Below the pieces are notes generated by a model. It worked only from the letters and a program-made list of their open reading frames with translations. It was not told the DNA's origin and made no database searches. A DNA stretch of 64,000 bases from Cyclobacteriaceae bacterium (GTDB taxonomy: Bacteria; Bacteroidota; Bacteroidia; Cytophagales; Cyclobacteriaceae). Location: NCBI GenBank assembly GCA_019638275.1, contig JAHBUC010000008.1:1-64000 (forward strand). Direction: 5' to 3'. Each line of letters starts with the position of its first letter. The stretch's first letter is position 1. The position numbers and the translations under genes are program-made. This document shows positions 8,470 through 16,731 of the stretch, one piece after another.

Positions 8470-8641
8470 CTGTAGAGGGAGGGTTCGAACCTCCACGGGG
8501 AAGTTAGCTACAGGACATACCGAGAGAACTTTGGTGGTCAACCCCCGTCCCCGACAAATGTCGGGGGCATTATCCTGCGTTTATCCTTGGCTCCCCACCC
8601 CCGAGACAGGAGGGCTTGTCTGCCAATTTCAACACCCTACA
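8470..8641 (-). ncRNA. Oversized class II tRNA-like RNA (172 nt)
   Basis: Read on the minus strand, this non-coding stretch has every arm of a class II (Leu/Ser-type) tRNA. The acceptor is TGTAGGG (8641-8635) paired with CTCTACA (8477-8471) with one G-U. Positions 8-9 are TG. The D-arm is TTG/CAA around AAATTGGCAGA, as in tRNA-Leu. The anticodon arm is CCCTC/GGGGG (8614-8610, 8602-8598) with loop CTGTCTC. The T-arm is GGAGG-TTCGAAC-CCTCC (8494-8478). The variable arm starts with GGGGA/TCCCC (8596-8592, 8501-8497) but is about 100 nt long, with a second helix CAGGA/TCCTG and a strong apical hairpin CCCCGACA/TGTCGGGG. The formal anticodon GTC does not fit a class II tRNA; the discriminator is G and CCA is not encoded. 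A terminator follows. Whether it is charged or translated is unknown. The rest of the gap 8328-8763 holds the fadD promoter, the terminator and the AT-rich upstream region of the Lrp gene. Confidence 0.6.
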
Positions 8642-8763
8642 GTGTAATTATGACAACAAAACAATGATTTTATTATACAAACATCAATACAAATAGCTAA
8701 TATTTTAATAATTTATAATTTATACCGATATTACTGACATATTTTCAAAATAACTGTAATGAA

Positions 8764-9228
8764 ATGGCCGAAAATTATCAAGTTGACAATACCGACCTGA
8801 AGATCCTCGAAATCCTTATGCAGGATGCCAAAAGACCCTATACCGAAGTGGCAAAAAGGGTTTATGTTTCAGGTGGAACTGTGCATGTTCGCATGAATAA
8901 AATGGAGGAAGCGGGCATTGTGGAGAAGACTACATTGAAAGTCAATTACGCCAAGCTGGGGTACGACATCACTGCCTTTCTGGGTATCTTCCTGGAAAAG
9001 AGCGCTTTATACGACCGAGTGCTGGCGAAACTTAAGTCCATCCCAGAAATCACCAATATCCACTACACCACTGGTAACTACAGCATGTTCTGCAAGATTC
9101 ATTGCAGGGATACCAATCACCTAAAGGAAGTGCTCCATGATAAAATCCAACAAGTGGATGGAATAGAGCGTACCGAGACCATGATCAGTCTGGAAGAGAG
9201 CCTGGACCGCAATCTGGATATGGTTTAA
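8764..9228 (+). CDS. Lrp/AsnC family transcriptional regulator
   Basis: A 154-residue DNA-binding protein. An N-terminal winged helix-turn-helix (about 10-60, with VDNTDLKILEILMQDAKRPY and SGGTVHVRMNKMEEAGIV) is followed by a RAM ligand-binding/oligomerisation domain (about 70-145). Such proteins form dimers to octamers and sense amino acids or related small molecules. It stands alone, 87 bp before sufB on the same strand. Its 120-bp AT-rich upstream region has no perfect TAnnTTTG box. Whether it controls the suf operon, itself, or the tRNA-like RNA gene transcribed away from it cannot be told, but it is the only regulator gene nearby. Confidence 0.9.
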   Translation: MAENYQVDNTDLKILEILMQDAKRPYTEVAKRVYVSGGTVHVRMNKMEEAGIVEKTTLKVNYAKLGYDITAFLGIFLEKSALYDRVLAKLKSIPEITNIHYTTGNYSMFCKIHCRDTNHLKEVLHDKIQQVDGIERTETMISLEESLDRNLDMV

Positions 9229-9274
9229 GTACAAACTTATTGGGATTTTGAACCAAAAACTGCCTTTTCTGTTA

Positions 9275-9305
9275 TATCTTTGCGTATATTTAAAATTAGT
9301 CTAAT
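9275..9305 (+). promoter_or_regulatory. suf operon promoter box with adjacent palindrome
   Basis: TATCTTTG at 9275-9282 is a full -7 box, with TTTG at 9247-9250 as a slightly distant -33 element (24-base spacing). Downstream, ATTAG-T-CTAAT (9295-9305) is a perfect 5-1-5 inverted repeat in the leader, 11 bp before the sufB ATG. It is a candidate binding site for an Rrf2/Fur-type or Lrp regulator; the protein is unknown. Confidence 0.4.
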
Positions 9306-9315
9306 ATAGGCTGAG

Positions 9316-10761
9316 ATGAGCAAAGACAATCAGGTTCTGGAAGAAATTACCTCGAAAGAATACGAGCATGGATGGTCCTCCAACATCGAAATGGAATCGG
9401 CCCCGAAAGGGTTGAACGAGGACATTGTTCGATTTATTTCAGCTAAAAAGAACGAGCCAGAGTGGTTGCTGGAGTGGCGCCTGAAAGCCTACCGCCAGTG
9501 GGTTAACATGAAAGAACCAAAATGGCCCAATGTTACCTATCCCGAAATCAATTATCAGGATGTTATTTACTATGCAGCACCAAAGCAAAAGGTGAAGCCA
9601 AAGAGCCTGGAAGAAGTAGATCCTGAATTACTTAAGACATTTGAAAAACTTGGCATATCCCTCACCGAACAAAAACGCCTGACCGGTATAGCTGTTGATG
9701 CTGTATTGGATAGTGTTTCTGTTGCAACAACGTTTAAAGAAAAATTGGGTGAGTTAGGAATTATCTTCTGTTCCTTTAGTGAAGCCGTTCTAGAGCATCC
9801 TGAGTTGGTTAAGAAATACCTCGGCTCGGTTGTTCCGATGAATGATAATTACTTTGCGGCCTTGAACTCTGCTGTGTTCAGCGATGGTTCATTCTGCTAC
9901 ATTCCAAAAGGTGTTCGTTGCCCGATGGAATTATCCACGTACTTCCGCATTAACGCTGCCAACACGGGGCAGTTTGAACGCACGCTGATCGTTGCCGATG
10001 AAGGTTCATATGTTAGCTACCTCGAAGGTTGTACCGCTCCGCAGCGCGATGAAAATCAGTTGCACGCAGCTGTTGTGGAAATCTATGCCATGAAAGATGC
10101 GCAAGTAAAATACTCTACCGTACAAAACTGGTATCCCGGTGACAAAAATGGTAAAGGTGGCATTTACAACTTCGTTACTAAACGCGCGTTGTGTGCAGGC
10201 GATCATTCCAAAGTTTCCTGGACTCAAGTAGAAACCGGGTCAGCCATAACCTGGAAGTATCCGTCTTGTGTGTTGAAAGGTGATTACTCATCCGGAGAAT
10301 TCTACTCGGTTGCGGTAACCAACAATTACCAGCAGGCCGATACCGGAACCAAAATGATCCACATCGGTAAGCATACCAAATCAAGAATTGTATCGAAAGG
10401 AATTTCAGCCGGTCACTCTCAAAACAGTTACCGCGGCCAGGTGCATATTTTAAAACGCGCAGAAGGTGCCCGCAACTTCTCGCAATGCGATTCATTGCTG
10501 ATGGGTGACAAGTGTGGCGCCCACACCTTCCCGTACATTGATGTTGAAAACAATTCCGCCAAAGTGGAACATGAAGCTACCACTTCAAAAATTGGCGAAG
10601 ATCAGATATTCTATTGCTTACAACGTGGCATTGATGAAGAATCTGCCGTAGCCCTGATCGTAAATGGTTACGCCAAAGAAGTCCTCAATCAACTGCCGAT
10701 GGAATTTGCTGTAGAAGCGCAAAAACTTCTCGCCCTTACGCTGGAAGGAAGCGTTGGGTAA
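9316..10761 (+). CDS. sufB: Fe-S cluster assembly scaffold protein SufB
   Basis: Core scaffold of the SUF machinery, where SufBC2D builds Fe-S clusters from sulfur delivered by SufS-SufE. The 481-residue length and the motifs [20 protein letters not shown] and [20 protein letters not shown], plus the C-terminal [19 protein letters not shown], identify SufB rather than its paralogue SufD. It is the first gene of sufB-sufC-sufD-sufS-sufE-MIP18, all on the plus strand. The 86-bp spacer to sufC is AT-rich and contains no gene. Cytoplasmic. In the absence of isc genes in the window, SUF is plausibly the main assembly system, as is usual in Bacteroidota. Confidence 0.97.
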   Translation: MSKDNQVLEEITSKEYEHGWSSNIEMESAPKGLNEDIVRFISAKKNEPEWLLEWRLKAYRQWVNMKEPKWPNVTYPEINYQDVIYYAAPKQKVKPKSLEEVDPELLKTFEKLGISLTEQKRLTGIAVDAVLDSVSVATTFKEKLGELGIIFCSFSEAVLEHPELVKKYLGSVVPMNDNYFAALNSAVFSDGSFCYIPKGVRCPMELSTYFRINAANTGQFERTLIVADEGSYVSYLEGCTAPQRDENQLHAAVVEIYAMKDAQVKYSTVQNWYPGDKNGKGGIYNFVTKRALCAGDHSKVSWTQVETGSAITWKYPSCVLKGDYSSGEFYSVAVTNNYQQADTGTKMIHIGKHTKSRIVSKGISAGHSQNSYRGQVHILKRAEGARNFSQCDSLLMGDKCGAHTFPYIDVENNSAKVEHEATTSKIGEDQIFYCLQRGIDEESAVALIVNGYAKEVLNQLPMEFAVEAQKLLALTLEGSVG

Positions 10762-10847
10762 CCCAATCATGATTTAAAATTTAAGACTCAAGGAAGACTA
10801 CGGTATTAAATTATGAATTTAAAATATTGAATATTGAATTTATAAGT

Positions 10848-11603
10848 ATGTTATCGATAAAGAATTTACACGCAAAGATTGAAGACAATCAGATTCTAAA
10901 TGGTTTGAACCTGGAAGTAAAGCCTGGAGAAGTTCACGCCATCATGGGGCCTAATGGTTCCGGAAAAAGTACGCTGGCTTCGGTTTTGGCTGGCCGCGAA
11001 GAATTTGAAGTTACCGATGGAACAGTTGAGTATTTAGGCAAGGATTTGCTTGAGCTTGCTCCAGAAGAGCGTGCGCGTGAAGGCGTATTTCTCGCTTTTC
11101 AATATCCGGTTGAAATACCGGGTGTAAGCACCATCAACTTTATGAAGACTGCCGTTAACCAGGTGCGGGAAGCACGCGGACAGCAACCCTTGGATGCTGT
11201 ATCCTTCCTGGGATTGATGAAAGAAAAAATGAAACTGGTAGAGATTGATCAGTCTTTATTAAACCGATCGTTGAACGAAGGATTTTCCGGAGGCGAGAAA
11301 AAGCGTAATGAAATTTTTCAGATGGCTATGCTGGAACCCAAGCTGGCTATTTTAGATGAAACCGATTCAGGTCTTGATATTGATGCCTTGCGTATTGTGG
11401 CCAATGGTGTGAACAAACTCCGCGACAAGAATAAAGCGATTATTGTTGTAACGCACTACCAGCGCTTACTGGAATACATTGTTCCGGATTTTGTGCACGT
11501 ATTGTACAAAGGCAAGATTGTGAAGTCGGGTACGAAAGAACTCGCGTTAGAGCTTGAAGCTAAAGGATACGACTGGATTAAAGATGAGGTAGCCGTAGTG
11601 TAA
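10848..11603 (+). CDS. sufC: Fe-S cluster assembly ATPase SufC
   Basis: ABC-type ATPase that binds SufB and SufD and drives conformational change during cluster assembly. The 251 residues carry Walker A GPNGSGKST, a Q-loop region LAFQYPVEIPG, the ABC signature SGGEKKR, Walker B LAILDETDSGLD and a switch histidine in VTHYQR. I take the ATG at 10848 (MLSIKNLHA) because family members begin there; an in-frame ATG at 10827 would add only seven atypical residues from the AT-rich spacer. It has no membrane segments, as expected for a soluble non-transport ABC protein. sufD starts 2 bp after the stop. Confidence 0.96.
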   Translation: MLSIKNLHAKIEDNQILNGLNLEVKPGEVHAIMGPNGSGKSTLASVLAGREEFEVTDGTVEYLGKDLLELAPEERAREGVFLAFQYPVEIPGVSTINFMKTAVNQVREARGQQPLDAVSFLGLMKEKMKLVEIDQSLLNRSLNEGFSGGEKKRNEIFQMAMLEPKLAILDETDSGLDIDALRIVANGVNKLRDKNKAIIVVTHYQRLLEYIVPDFVHVLYKGKIVKSGTKELALELEAKGYDWIKDEVAVV

Positions 11604-11605
11604 TC

Positions 11606-12871
11606 ATGAGTGCAGTACTTGAAACAACTCCCCTTCTTTCTGATATTCTTGCTTCTGTTAAACCTGAAGCTGGCTTAAAAGCTGATGCGCTTAGCGTATT
11701 GGAACAGCTCGGCTTACCAGGCAATAAAAGTGAGGAGTATAAATTCACGCCAATAACCCGTTCGCTTGAAAAGAATTTCAACTTCGCTACCAAAAACAGT
11801 GCAAGCGAACTGAAAAGCATCGAATCATTTGCTATTCCCGGTGTTGATGCACACACCCTTGTTTTTGTAAACGGAGGTTTCGTTGAGGAACTCTCCAGAT
11901 ACAACCAAACTGATTTGAAGATCACACCAACATCCGGAACAGAAAATGGATTTGGTACGCTTGCCGATTTCAAATCAGATGCGCTGGTTGCCTGGAATAC
12001 CGCAGCCTGGACCAGTGGTATTTCAATTGAAGTGAAAGCCAATACAACCGTAAGTAAGCCTGTTGTGTTGCATTATATTCACGATACTTCAAAAGGCGAA
12101 GTCAAATCGTTTACGCGAAACATTATTCGCTTAGGGAAAAGCAGCAGCTTAACCGTAATTGAAAAACAGGATACCATCGGTGATCAGGCTGGTTTCTCCA
12201 ACATCATCACCGAAGGATTTGTAGAAGAAAATGCAGCCTTGAATATCTTCAGTCTGCAAGCCGATAAAGGAAAACGTTTTCATTTCGGACAAACCTCTAT
12301 TTGGCAAGCCCGTGACAGCAGGATGAATTCATTCACGCTTACGCTGGATGGAAAGCTTATACGAAACAACCTTCAATTGATTCTGGATGGTGAAGGTATT
12401 GAATCGCACATGGATGGCCTTTACATTTTACAGGGAGATACACTAGCAGATAACCACACCGTAGTAGATCATAGAAAGCCGAATGCCAACAGTAACGAAT
12501 TGTACAAAGGCGTTATTGATGATAACGCCAAAGGTGTTTTCAATGGCAAAATCTATGTTCGCCCCGATGCACAAAAAACAAATGCCTTTCAATCCAATAG
12601 AAATATTTTGATTTCCGACAAGGCAACGGTGAACACCAAACCTCAGCTTGAAATCTGGGCCGATGATGTAAAATGCTCACACGGTTGTACTACCGGTCAG
12701 TTGGATGAGGAAGCGATGTTCTACCTGCAGGCACGAGGCATTGACAAAGTTACAGCCCGCGCTATGATGCTTTATGCATTTGCGGGAGAGGTTTTGGATA
12801 AAATCAATTCAGGGCCCTTGAAAAATTATTTCGATTCGTTGATCAGCGAACGCCTGCACAAAAACTTTTAA
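11606..12871 (+). CDS. sufD: Fe-S cluster assembly protein SufD
   Basis: Partner of SufB in the SufBC2D scaffold, needed for iron entry. The 421-residue protein has the right-handed beta-helix core typical of SufB/SufD. The late motif SRMNSFTLTLDGKLIRNNLQ and the C-terminal block KCSHGCTTGQLDEEAMFYLQ (about residues 350-372), followed by ARGIDKVTARAMM, identify SufD. It sits 2 bp after sufC and 3 bp before sufS, which suggests translational coupling. Cytoplasmic. The first 100 residues are less conserved, as usual for SufD. Confidence 0.95.
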   Translation: MSAVLETTPLLSDILASVKPEAGLKADALSVLEQLGLPGNKSEEYKFTPITRSLEKNFNFATKNSASELKSIESFAIPGVDAHTLVFVNGGFVEELSRYNQTDLKITPTSGTENGFGTLADFKSDALVAWNTAAWTSGISIEVKANTTVSKPVVLHYIHDTSKGEVKSFTRNIIRLGKSSSLTVIEKQDTIGDQAGFSNIITEGFVEENAALNIFSLQADKGKRFHFGQTSIWQARDSRMNSFTLTLDGKLIRNNLQLILDGEGIESHMDGLYILQGDTLADNHTVVDHRKPNANSNELYKGVIDDNAKGVFNGKIYVRPDAQKTNAFQSNRNILISDKATVNTKPQLEIWADDVKCSHGCTTGQLDEEAMFYLQARGIDKVTARAMMLYAFAGEVLDKINSGPLKNYFDSLISERLHKNF

Positions 12872-12874
12872 ACA

Positions 12875-14113
12875 ATGAATGCTCCTGTTACCGGTATTTT
12901 GAATATTGAACAAATACGGGAGCAATTTCCGGTGCTTCACCAACAGGTAAATGGTAAGCCACTGGTCTATTTTGATAATGCAGCAACCAGTCAGAAACCA
13001 CTGAGCGTAATTAACGCGTTAGTTGATTACTACAAAGGCTACAATGCCAACATCCATCGCGGCATTCATACCCTGGCAGAAAAAGCAACCAAAGCTTTTG
13101 AAGATACCCGGCATTCGGCTAAAGCCTTTATCAATGCAAGTTCAGAACAAGAAATCATTTTCGTTCGCGGTGTTACGGAAGCGATAAACCTGGTTGCATC
13201 TACATACGGCAGGGCTTTTATTAAGGCTGGTGATGAAATCATCATATCCGGCCTGGAGCATCACTCGAACATCGTTCCGTGGCAAATGCTTTGTGAAGAG
13301 AAGCAGGCTATCCTGAAGGTCATTCCGGTTCTTGAAAACGGAGAGCTGGATTTGGATGCTTTCAAAAAACTCCTGTCCTCAAAAACCAAAATTGTATCCG
13401 TTAATCACGCCTCCAACAGCTTGGGTACGATCAATCCCATTAAAGAAATTATTGATGCGGCACATGATATCGGTGCTGTTGTCGTGATTGATGGTGCACA
13501 AGCGGGCGCACACCTTGAAATTGATGTCCAGGAATTAAACAGCGATTTCTATTGCCTCTCTGCGCATAAAATGTACGGACCAACCGGTGCGGGCATTCTG
13601 TACGGCAAAAAGGAATTACTAGAGAAAATGCCACCGTATCAAGGCGGTGGGGAGATGATAAAGGAGGTAACGTTCGAAAAAACAACCTACAACGATCTGC
13701 CCTACAAGTTTGAAGCAGGCACACCCAATATTGCTGATGTGGTTGCCTTGAATTTTGCTATCCAATTCATCAATCAGCTTGGCAAAGAGAACATAGGAGC
13801 TTATGAGCACGAGCTGCTCACCTACGCAACCGAAAAAGTATCCGCACTTAAAGGCGTTAAACTAATTGGTACTGCAAAAAGCAAAGTGAGCGTGCTGTCC
13901 TTTGCGGTTGATGGCATTCATCCCTTCGACATCGGACAGATGCTTGATGCAAGAGGTGTTGCCGTTCGTACGGGACATCACTGTACGCAACCGCTTATGG
14001 ATCACTTTGGTATTGAAGGAACAGTGCGTGCTTCATTTGCTGTTTACAATACAAAACAGGAGATTGATAGTTTGGTAGAGGGACTTGATAGAATTATTAA
14101 CTTCATGTCGTAG
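12875..14113 (+). CDS. sufS: Cysteine desulfurase SufS
   Basis: PLP enzyme that takes sulfur from L-cysteine, giving alanine and an enzyme-bound persulfide passed to SufE. The 412 residues show the PLP lysine Lys232 in LSAHKMYGPTG, His130 in LEHHSN, and the persulfide-forming Cys370 in RTGHHCTQP. The RTGHHCxQP loop marks the group II (SufS/CsdA) type. The gene is 3 bp after sufD. In other Bacteroidota sufE usually follows directly; here a 186-bp insert with a small reading frame and a perfect palindrome separates them. Confidence 0.97.
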   Translation: MNAPVTGILNIEQIREQFPVLHQQVNGKPLVYFDNAATSQKPLSVINALVDYYKGYNANIHRGIHTLAEKATKAFEDTRHSAKAFINASSEQEIIFVRGVTEAINLVASTYGRAFIKAGDEIIISGLEHHSNIVPWQMLCEEKQAILKVIPVLENGELDLDAFKKLLSSKTKIVSVNHASNSLGTINPIKEIIDAAHDIGAVVVIDGAQAGAHLEIDVQELNSDFYCLSAHKMYGPTGAGILYGKKELLEKMPPYQGGGEMIKEVTFEKTTYNDLPYKFEAGTPNIADVVALNFAIQFINQLGKENIGAYEHELLTYATEKVSALKGVKLIGTAKSKVSVLSFAVDGIHPFDIGQMLDARGVAVRTGHHCTQPLMDHFGIEGTVRASFAVYNTKQEIDSLVEGLDRIINFMS

Positions 14114-14114
14114 A

Positions 14115-14270
14115 ATGGATCATGAATTGGATTTAGAGGGAAAAATTCTTGTATTGCTCACCGCAATTATAAAAAGGCAAAATTTTATAATAAGTGAGGT
14201 CTCTAAAACCAAAAATGAAATTAAGGCGATGAACATTAAACTAAAAAAGCTAAACTTTAGTATTAAGTAA
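14115..14270 (+). CDS. Hypothetical 51-residue protein between sufS and sufE
   Basis: The frame begins MDHELDLEGKILVLL and is rich in Lys, Ile and Asn with no acidic C-terminus, giving a predicted amphipathic helix followed by a basic tail (...KAMNIKLKKLNFSIK). It starts one base after the sufS stop. The segment is clearly more AT-rich than the flanking suf genes, and I know no suf-associated protein like it. It may be a real small protein, or non-coding insert DNA that happens to stay open. There is no strong ribosome-binding sequence. The palindrome immediately after its stop codon supports the idea that this is a discrete inserted block. Confidence 0.35.
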   Translation: MDHELDLEGKILVLLTAIIKRQNFIISEVSKTKNEIKAMNIKLKKLNFSIK

Positions 14271-14290
14271 CTTCTCACACGTGAGAAGTT
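14269..14290. promoter_or_regulatory. Perfect 10-bp inverted repeat before sufE
   Basis: AACTTCTCAC-AC-GTGAGAAGTT is a 22-bp near-complete palindrome that starts inside the stop codon of the small ORF and ends 9 bp before the sufE ATG. There is no T-run, so it is not a standard terminator. It could be an mRNA hairpin that tunes sufE expression or a dimer-binding operator. Confidence 0.5.
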
Positions 14291-14299
14291 TATAAGTAG

Positions 14300-14737
14300 A
14301 TGGCTAATATTAACATCATACAAGACGAAATCATCAGCGAATTTTCCTTACTGGATGGTGATATGGAAATGACTGTTTTCTACATTATGGAACTCGGACA
14401 GAAATTGCCGGACATGAAGGAAGCGGACAGGACTGAAGAAAATATTGTTAAGGGATGCCAATCGAAAGTATGGCTTACAGCAAACTTGGATCAGGATAAA
14501 ATCTATTTCACAGCAGACAGCAATACCGCCATCACCAAAGGACTGGTAAGTTTACTGGTACGAATTTTCAACGGTCAGACACCCGATGCCATTTTGAATG
14601 CCGACTTATTCTTTATGAATAAAATCGGGATGGAACGGTTTATTGGCACCCAGCGTTCAAATGGCTTTGCGGCCATGATCAAGCAAATGAAACTGTATGC
14701 CCTGGCCTTTAAAACTAAACAGGCAGTTCGCTCATGA
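14300..14737 (+). CDS. sufE: Sulfur acceptor protein SufE
   Basis: Accepts the persulfide from SufS and passes sulfur to SufB. The 145-residue protein shows the SufE core, with the acceptor Cys53 in VKGCQSKVW and the downstream segment ADSNTAITKGLVSLLVRIFNG typical of the family. Cytoplasmic. Its end overlaps the next gene by four bases (ATGA arrangement), so the two are translationally coupled. A perfect palindrome lies just before its start, which may set its expression apart from sufBCDS. Confidence 0.95.
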   Translation: MANINIIQDEIISEFSLLDGDMEMTVFYIMELGQKLPDMKEADRTEENIVKGCQSKVWLTANLDQDKIYFTADSNTAITKGLVSLLVRIFNGQTPDAILNADLFFMNKIGMERFIGTQRSNGFAAMIKQMKLYALAFKTKQAVRS

Positions 14738-15081
14738 GTGAATCACAAACCGATAAAGAAAGTACTACCGTGGAGATACCCGATTTGAAAACGAAGATAG
14801 TAAGCGCCATCAAATCGGTTTACGATCCTGAAATACCGGTAGATGTATATGAGCTGGGTTTGATTTACGAGATCAATGTATACCCCATTAACAACGTATA
14901 TATTCTGATGACCCTCACCTCACCCTCCTGCCCCTCGGCTGAGGTATTACCCGGGGAAGTAGAGCAAAAAGTAAAAGCCATTGAAGGAATCAACGATGTA
15001 AAGGTTGAAATTACCTTTGACCCACCCTATTCGCAGGATATGATGAGCGAAGCAGCCAAACTGGAACTAGGTTTTATGTAA
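14734..15081 (+). CDS. MIP18/DUF59 family protein (SufT-like)
   Basis: A 115-residue MIP18-family domain covering nearly the whole protein. The motif YDPEIPVDVYELGLIYEI (about 30-47) and the conserved Cys66 in LTSPSCPSAE are the family hallmarks. Relatives (SufT, PaaD, eukaryotic MIP18) act in Fe-S cluster maturation or transfer to client proteins. Its place at the end of the suf operon, overlapping sufE by 4 bp, fits that role. It lacks the N-terminal extension of SufT from Gram-positive bacteria. Cytoplasmic. Confidence 0.9.
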   Translation: MSESQTDKESTTVEIPDLKTKIVSAIKSVYDPEIPVDVYELGLIYEINVYPINNVYILMTLTSPSCPSAEVLPGEVEQKVKAIEGINDVKVEITFDPPYSQDMMSEAAKLELGFM

Positions 15082-15133
15082 CTATGTTGAATCAATAAAT
15101 TATTAAATAAACACATCTATAACTAGTAAAAAT

Positions 15134-15550
15134 ATGTATCCCGAACCACTTGTAGCCCCCATGCGGGCTGATTTAACCACAGCCGGATTTACCGAATTCA
15201 AAACCGCTGAGGACGTAGACAATCACTTAAAAAACCATAAAGGAACAACATTGTTGGTGATCAACAGCGTATGCGGTTGCGCGGCTGGTGCTGCAAGACC
15301 TGGCGTGCGTTGGGCCATTGAGCAAACTACCAAAAAGCCTGATACCCTGGCTACCGTTTTTGCCGGTGTTGATAAGGAAGCAGTTGCGAAAGCACGTGAA
15401 TACACGCTACCCTATCCACCATCCTCTCCATCGATCGCTTTGTTTAAAGATGGCGAACTGGTTCACTTTATTGAACGCCACCATATTGAAGGGCGTAACG
15501 CACAAATGATCGGCAATCATTTGTTGGAAGTGTTTGAAGAGTATTGTTAA
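15134..15550 (+). CDS. Bacilliredoxin, BrxA/BrxB (YphP/YqiW) family
   Basis: A thioredoxin-fold protein of 138 residues with the family CGC active site, Cys47-Gly48-Cys49 in NSVCGCAAGAARPG. Bacilliredoxins remove low-molecular-weight thiols (bacillithiol in Firmicutes and some Bacteroidota) from oxidised protein cysteines. It follows the suf operon on the same strand after 52 bp and is closed by a strong terminator, so it may be the last gene of the suf transcript. That would place thiol repair beside Fe-S assembly. The bacillithiol link is family knowledge, not shown here. Confidence 0.9.
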   Translation: MYPEPLVAPMRADLTTAGFTEFKTAEDVDNHLKNHKGTTLLVINSVCGCAAGAARPGVRWAIEQTTKKPDTLATVFAGVDKEAVAKAREYTLPYPPSSPSIALFKDGELVHFIERHHIEGRNAQMIGNHLLEVFEEYC

Positions 15551-15570
15551 TTCTGAAAATATTCCAGCAG

Positions 15571-15598
15571 AAAGGTGACCTTATCCGTCACCTTTTTT
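15571..15598 (+). terminator. Rho-independent terminator after the bacilliredoxin gene
   Basis: Stem AAAGGTGAC/GTCACCTTT (15571-15579 and 15587-15595), 7-nt loop, then a run of six T. The stop codon of the convergent glycerate kinase gene (TTA at 15581-15583) lies in the loop, so the hairpin doubles as the end of that coding region. Confidence 0.9.
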
Positions 15599-16717
15599 AT
15601 TCATTTTGCTACTTTGAAGTTCAGTAAGCTTTGCTAAGGTCTTAGCAGGTTGCATAATTGCAGCTTCCTTTCCTGCATAATTTGTAAGTGAAAAGATCGC
15701 TGTGGCATTCAGAGACTTAACCTCATCTACGGTGAGCTGGCTTTCTCCACAGATTACATAAACGGGTTTACCCAATTTTTGTATTGCTCTTACAACACCG
15801 TGAACAAGTTTGCCCTGCAAGGTTTGATTGTCCAGCTTTCCCTCTCCTGTAATCACTATATTTGACCAGGCAACTGCTTTGTAAAAGTTGGTAATATCAA
15901 ATACAACATCCGTTCCACGTCTTAACTCTGCCCCCATAAAAGCGTGGGCCCCACCAGCAAATCCACCGCCTGCACCTGATCCATAGACCTTCTGCAGATC
16001 AATTTTTAAATCCCGGAGCACAAGATTGGCAACATGGCGCAAACCCGCATCAAGGATCTGAACTCCAACTTCATCAGCACCCTTTTGTAGTGCATAAGTA
16101 AATGCTGCACCCTCACTTCCATAAAACGCATTATCTACATCACAAATAGCGGTAATACGTTTGCCTTTCATTAAATCCAATACAGGTTGAAGTTCGATTT
16201 TAGCAATTTGCTTTAGTGATTCACCTACCGGAAAAATCAAACCACCAGATTGGTCTGTGACCCTAGCGCCAAGGGCCACCAATGCGCCCAATGCTGCATC
16301 GTTGGTTGCGCTTCCACCCACTCCAAGAATAATGTGCTCAGCACCCCGCTCCACCACATCTTTTATCATTTCTCCTGTGCCAAACGTTGTTGTGCGCAAT
16401 GGATTTCGCTCTTCAGTCTTAAGCAAGGTGAGGCCACTTGCGCTTGCCATTTCAATAAATGCCACCGTACCATCACCTGAAAGACCATAACCTGCTTTTA
16501 TTTTTCGCATCAATGGATCATGAACATCGATTTCAATCAGCCGACCATTTTTATGTTGAAGAAAAATATCAAGCGTGCCTTCACCCCCATCGGCTAATGG
16601 AAATTTCCAGATAGTTGCTTTTAATCCACTGCGTAATAGGCCCAGTTCAATGGAATCACAGACCTGGGAGGCCGACAGTGTGCCTTTGAACTTATCCGGA
16701 GCAATGAGAATATTCAT
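15581..16717 (-). CDS. Glycerate kinase (GlxK/GarK family)
   Basis: Phosphorylates D-glycerate (class I family giving 2-phosphoglycerate) in glycerate and glyoxylate use. The 378 residues start MNILIAPDKFKGTLSASQVCD, the family N-terminus, and contain FPLADGGEGTLD, the glycine-rich GVGGSATNDAALGALVALGA and VYGSGAGGGFAGGAHAFMGA with the ITGEGKLD motif. Length is normal. Cytoplasmic. The antiporter gene lies only 14 bp upstream on the same strand, so the two may share a message; no functional link is obvious. The last few codons (KKGDG) are encoded within the neighbouring terminator hairpin. Confidence 0.93.
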   Translation of the reverse strand: MNILIAPDKFKGTLSASQVCDSIELGLLRSGLKATIWKFPLADGGEGTLDIFLQHKNGRLIEIDVHDPLMRKIKAGYGLSGDGTVAFIEMASASGLTLLKTEERNPLRTTTFGTGEMIKDVVERGAEHIILGVGGSATNDAALGALVALGARVTDQSGGLIFPVGESLKQIAKIELQPVLDLMKGKRITAICDVDNAFYGSEGAAFTYALQKGADEVGVQILDAGLRHVANLVLRDLKIDLQKVYGSGAGGGFAGGAHAFMGAELRRGTDVVFDITNFYKAVAWSNIVITGEGKLDNQTLQGKLVHGVVRAIQKLGKPVYVICGESQLTVDEVKSLNATAIFSLTNYAGKEAAIMQPAKTLAKLTELQSSKMNKKGDG

Positions 16718-16731
16718 TTACAAATTGGCTT

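Noticed and set aside
8598..8614. Reading the RNA simply as tRNA-Asp from its GTC anticodon
   Set aside because: The 3-bp D-stem, Leu-type D-loop, long variable arm and G discriminator do not fit tRNA-Asp, so anticodon identity is not a safe label.
8429..8647. 72-codon plus-strand frame across the tRNA-like RNA
   Set aside because: Lies over the structured RNA and its terminator, Pro/Gly/Arg-rich with no family; better explained by the RNA.
10827..10847. Upstream in-frame ATG for sufC
   Set aside because: Adds seven residues from AT-rich spacer; SufC proteins start at MLSIKNL-like sequence.
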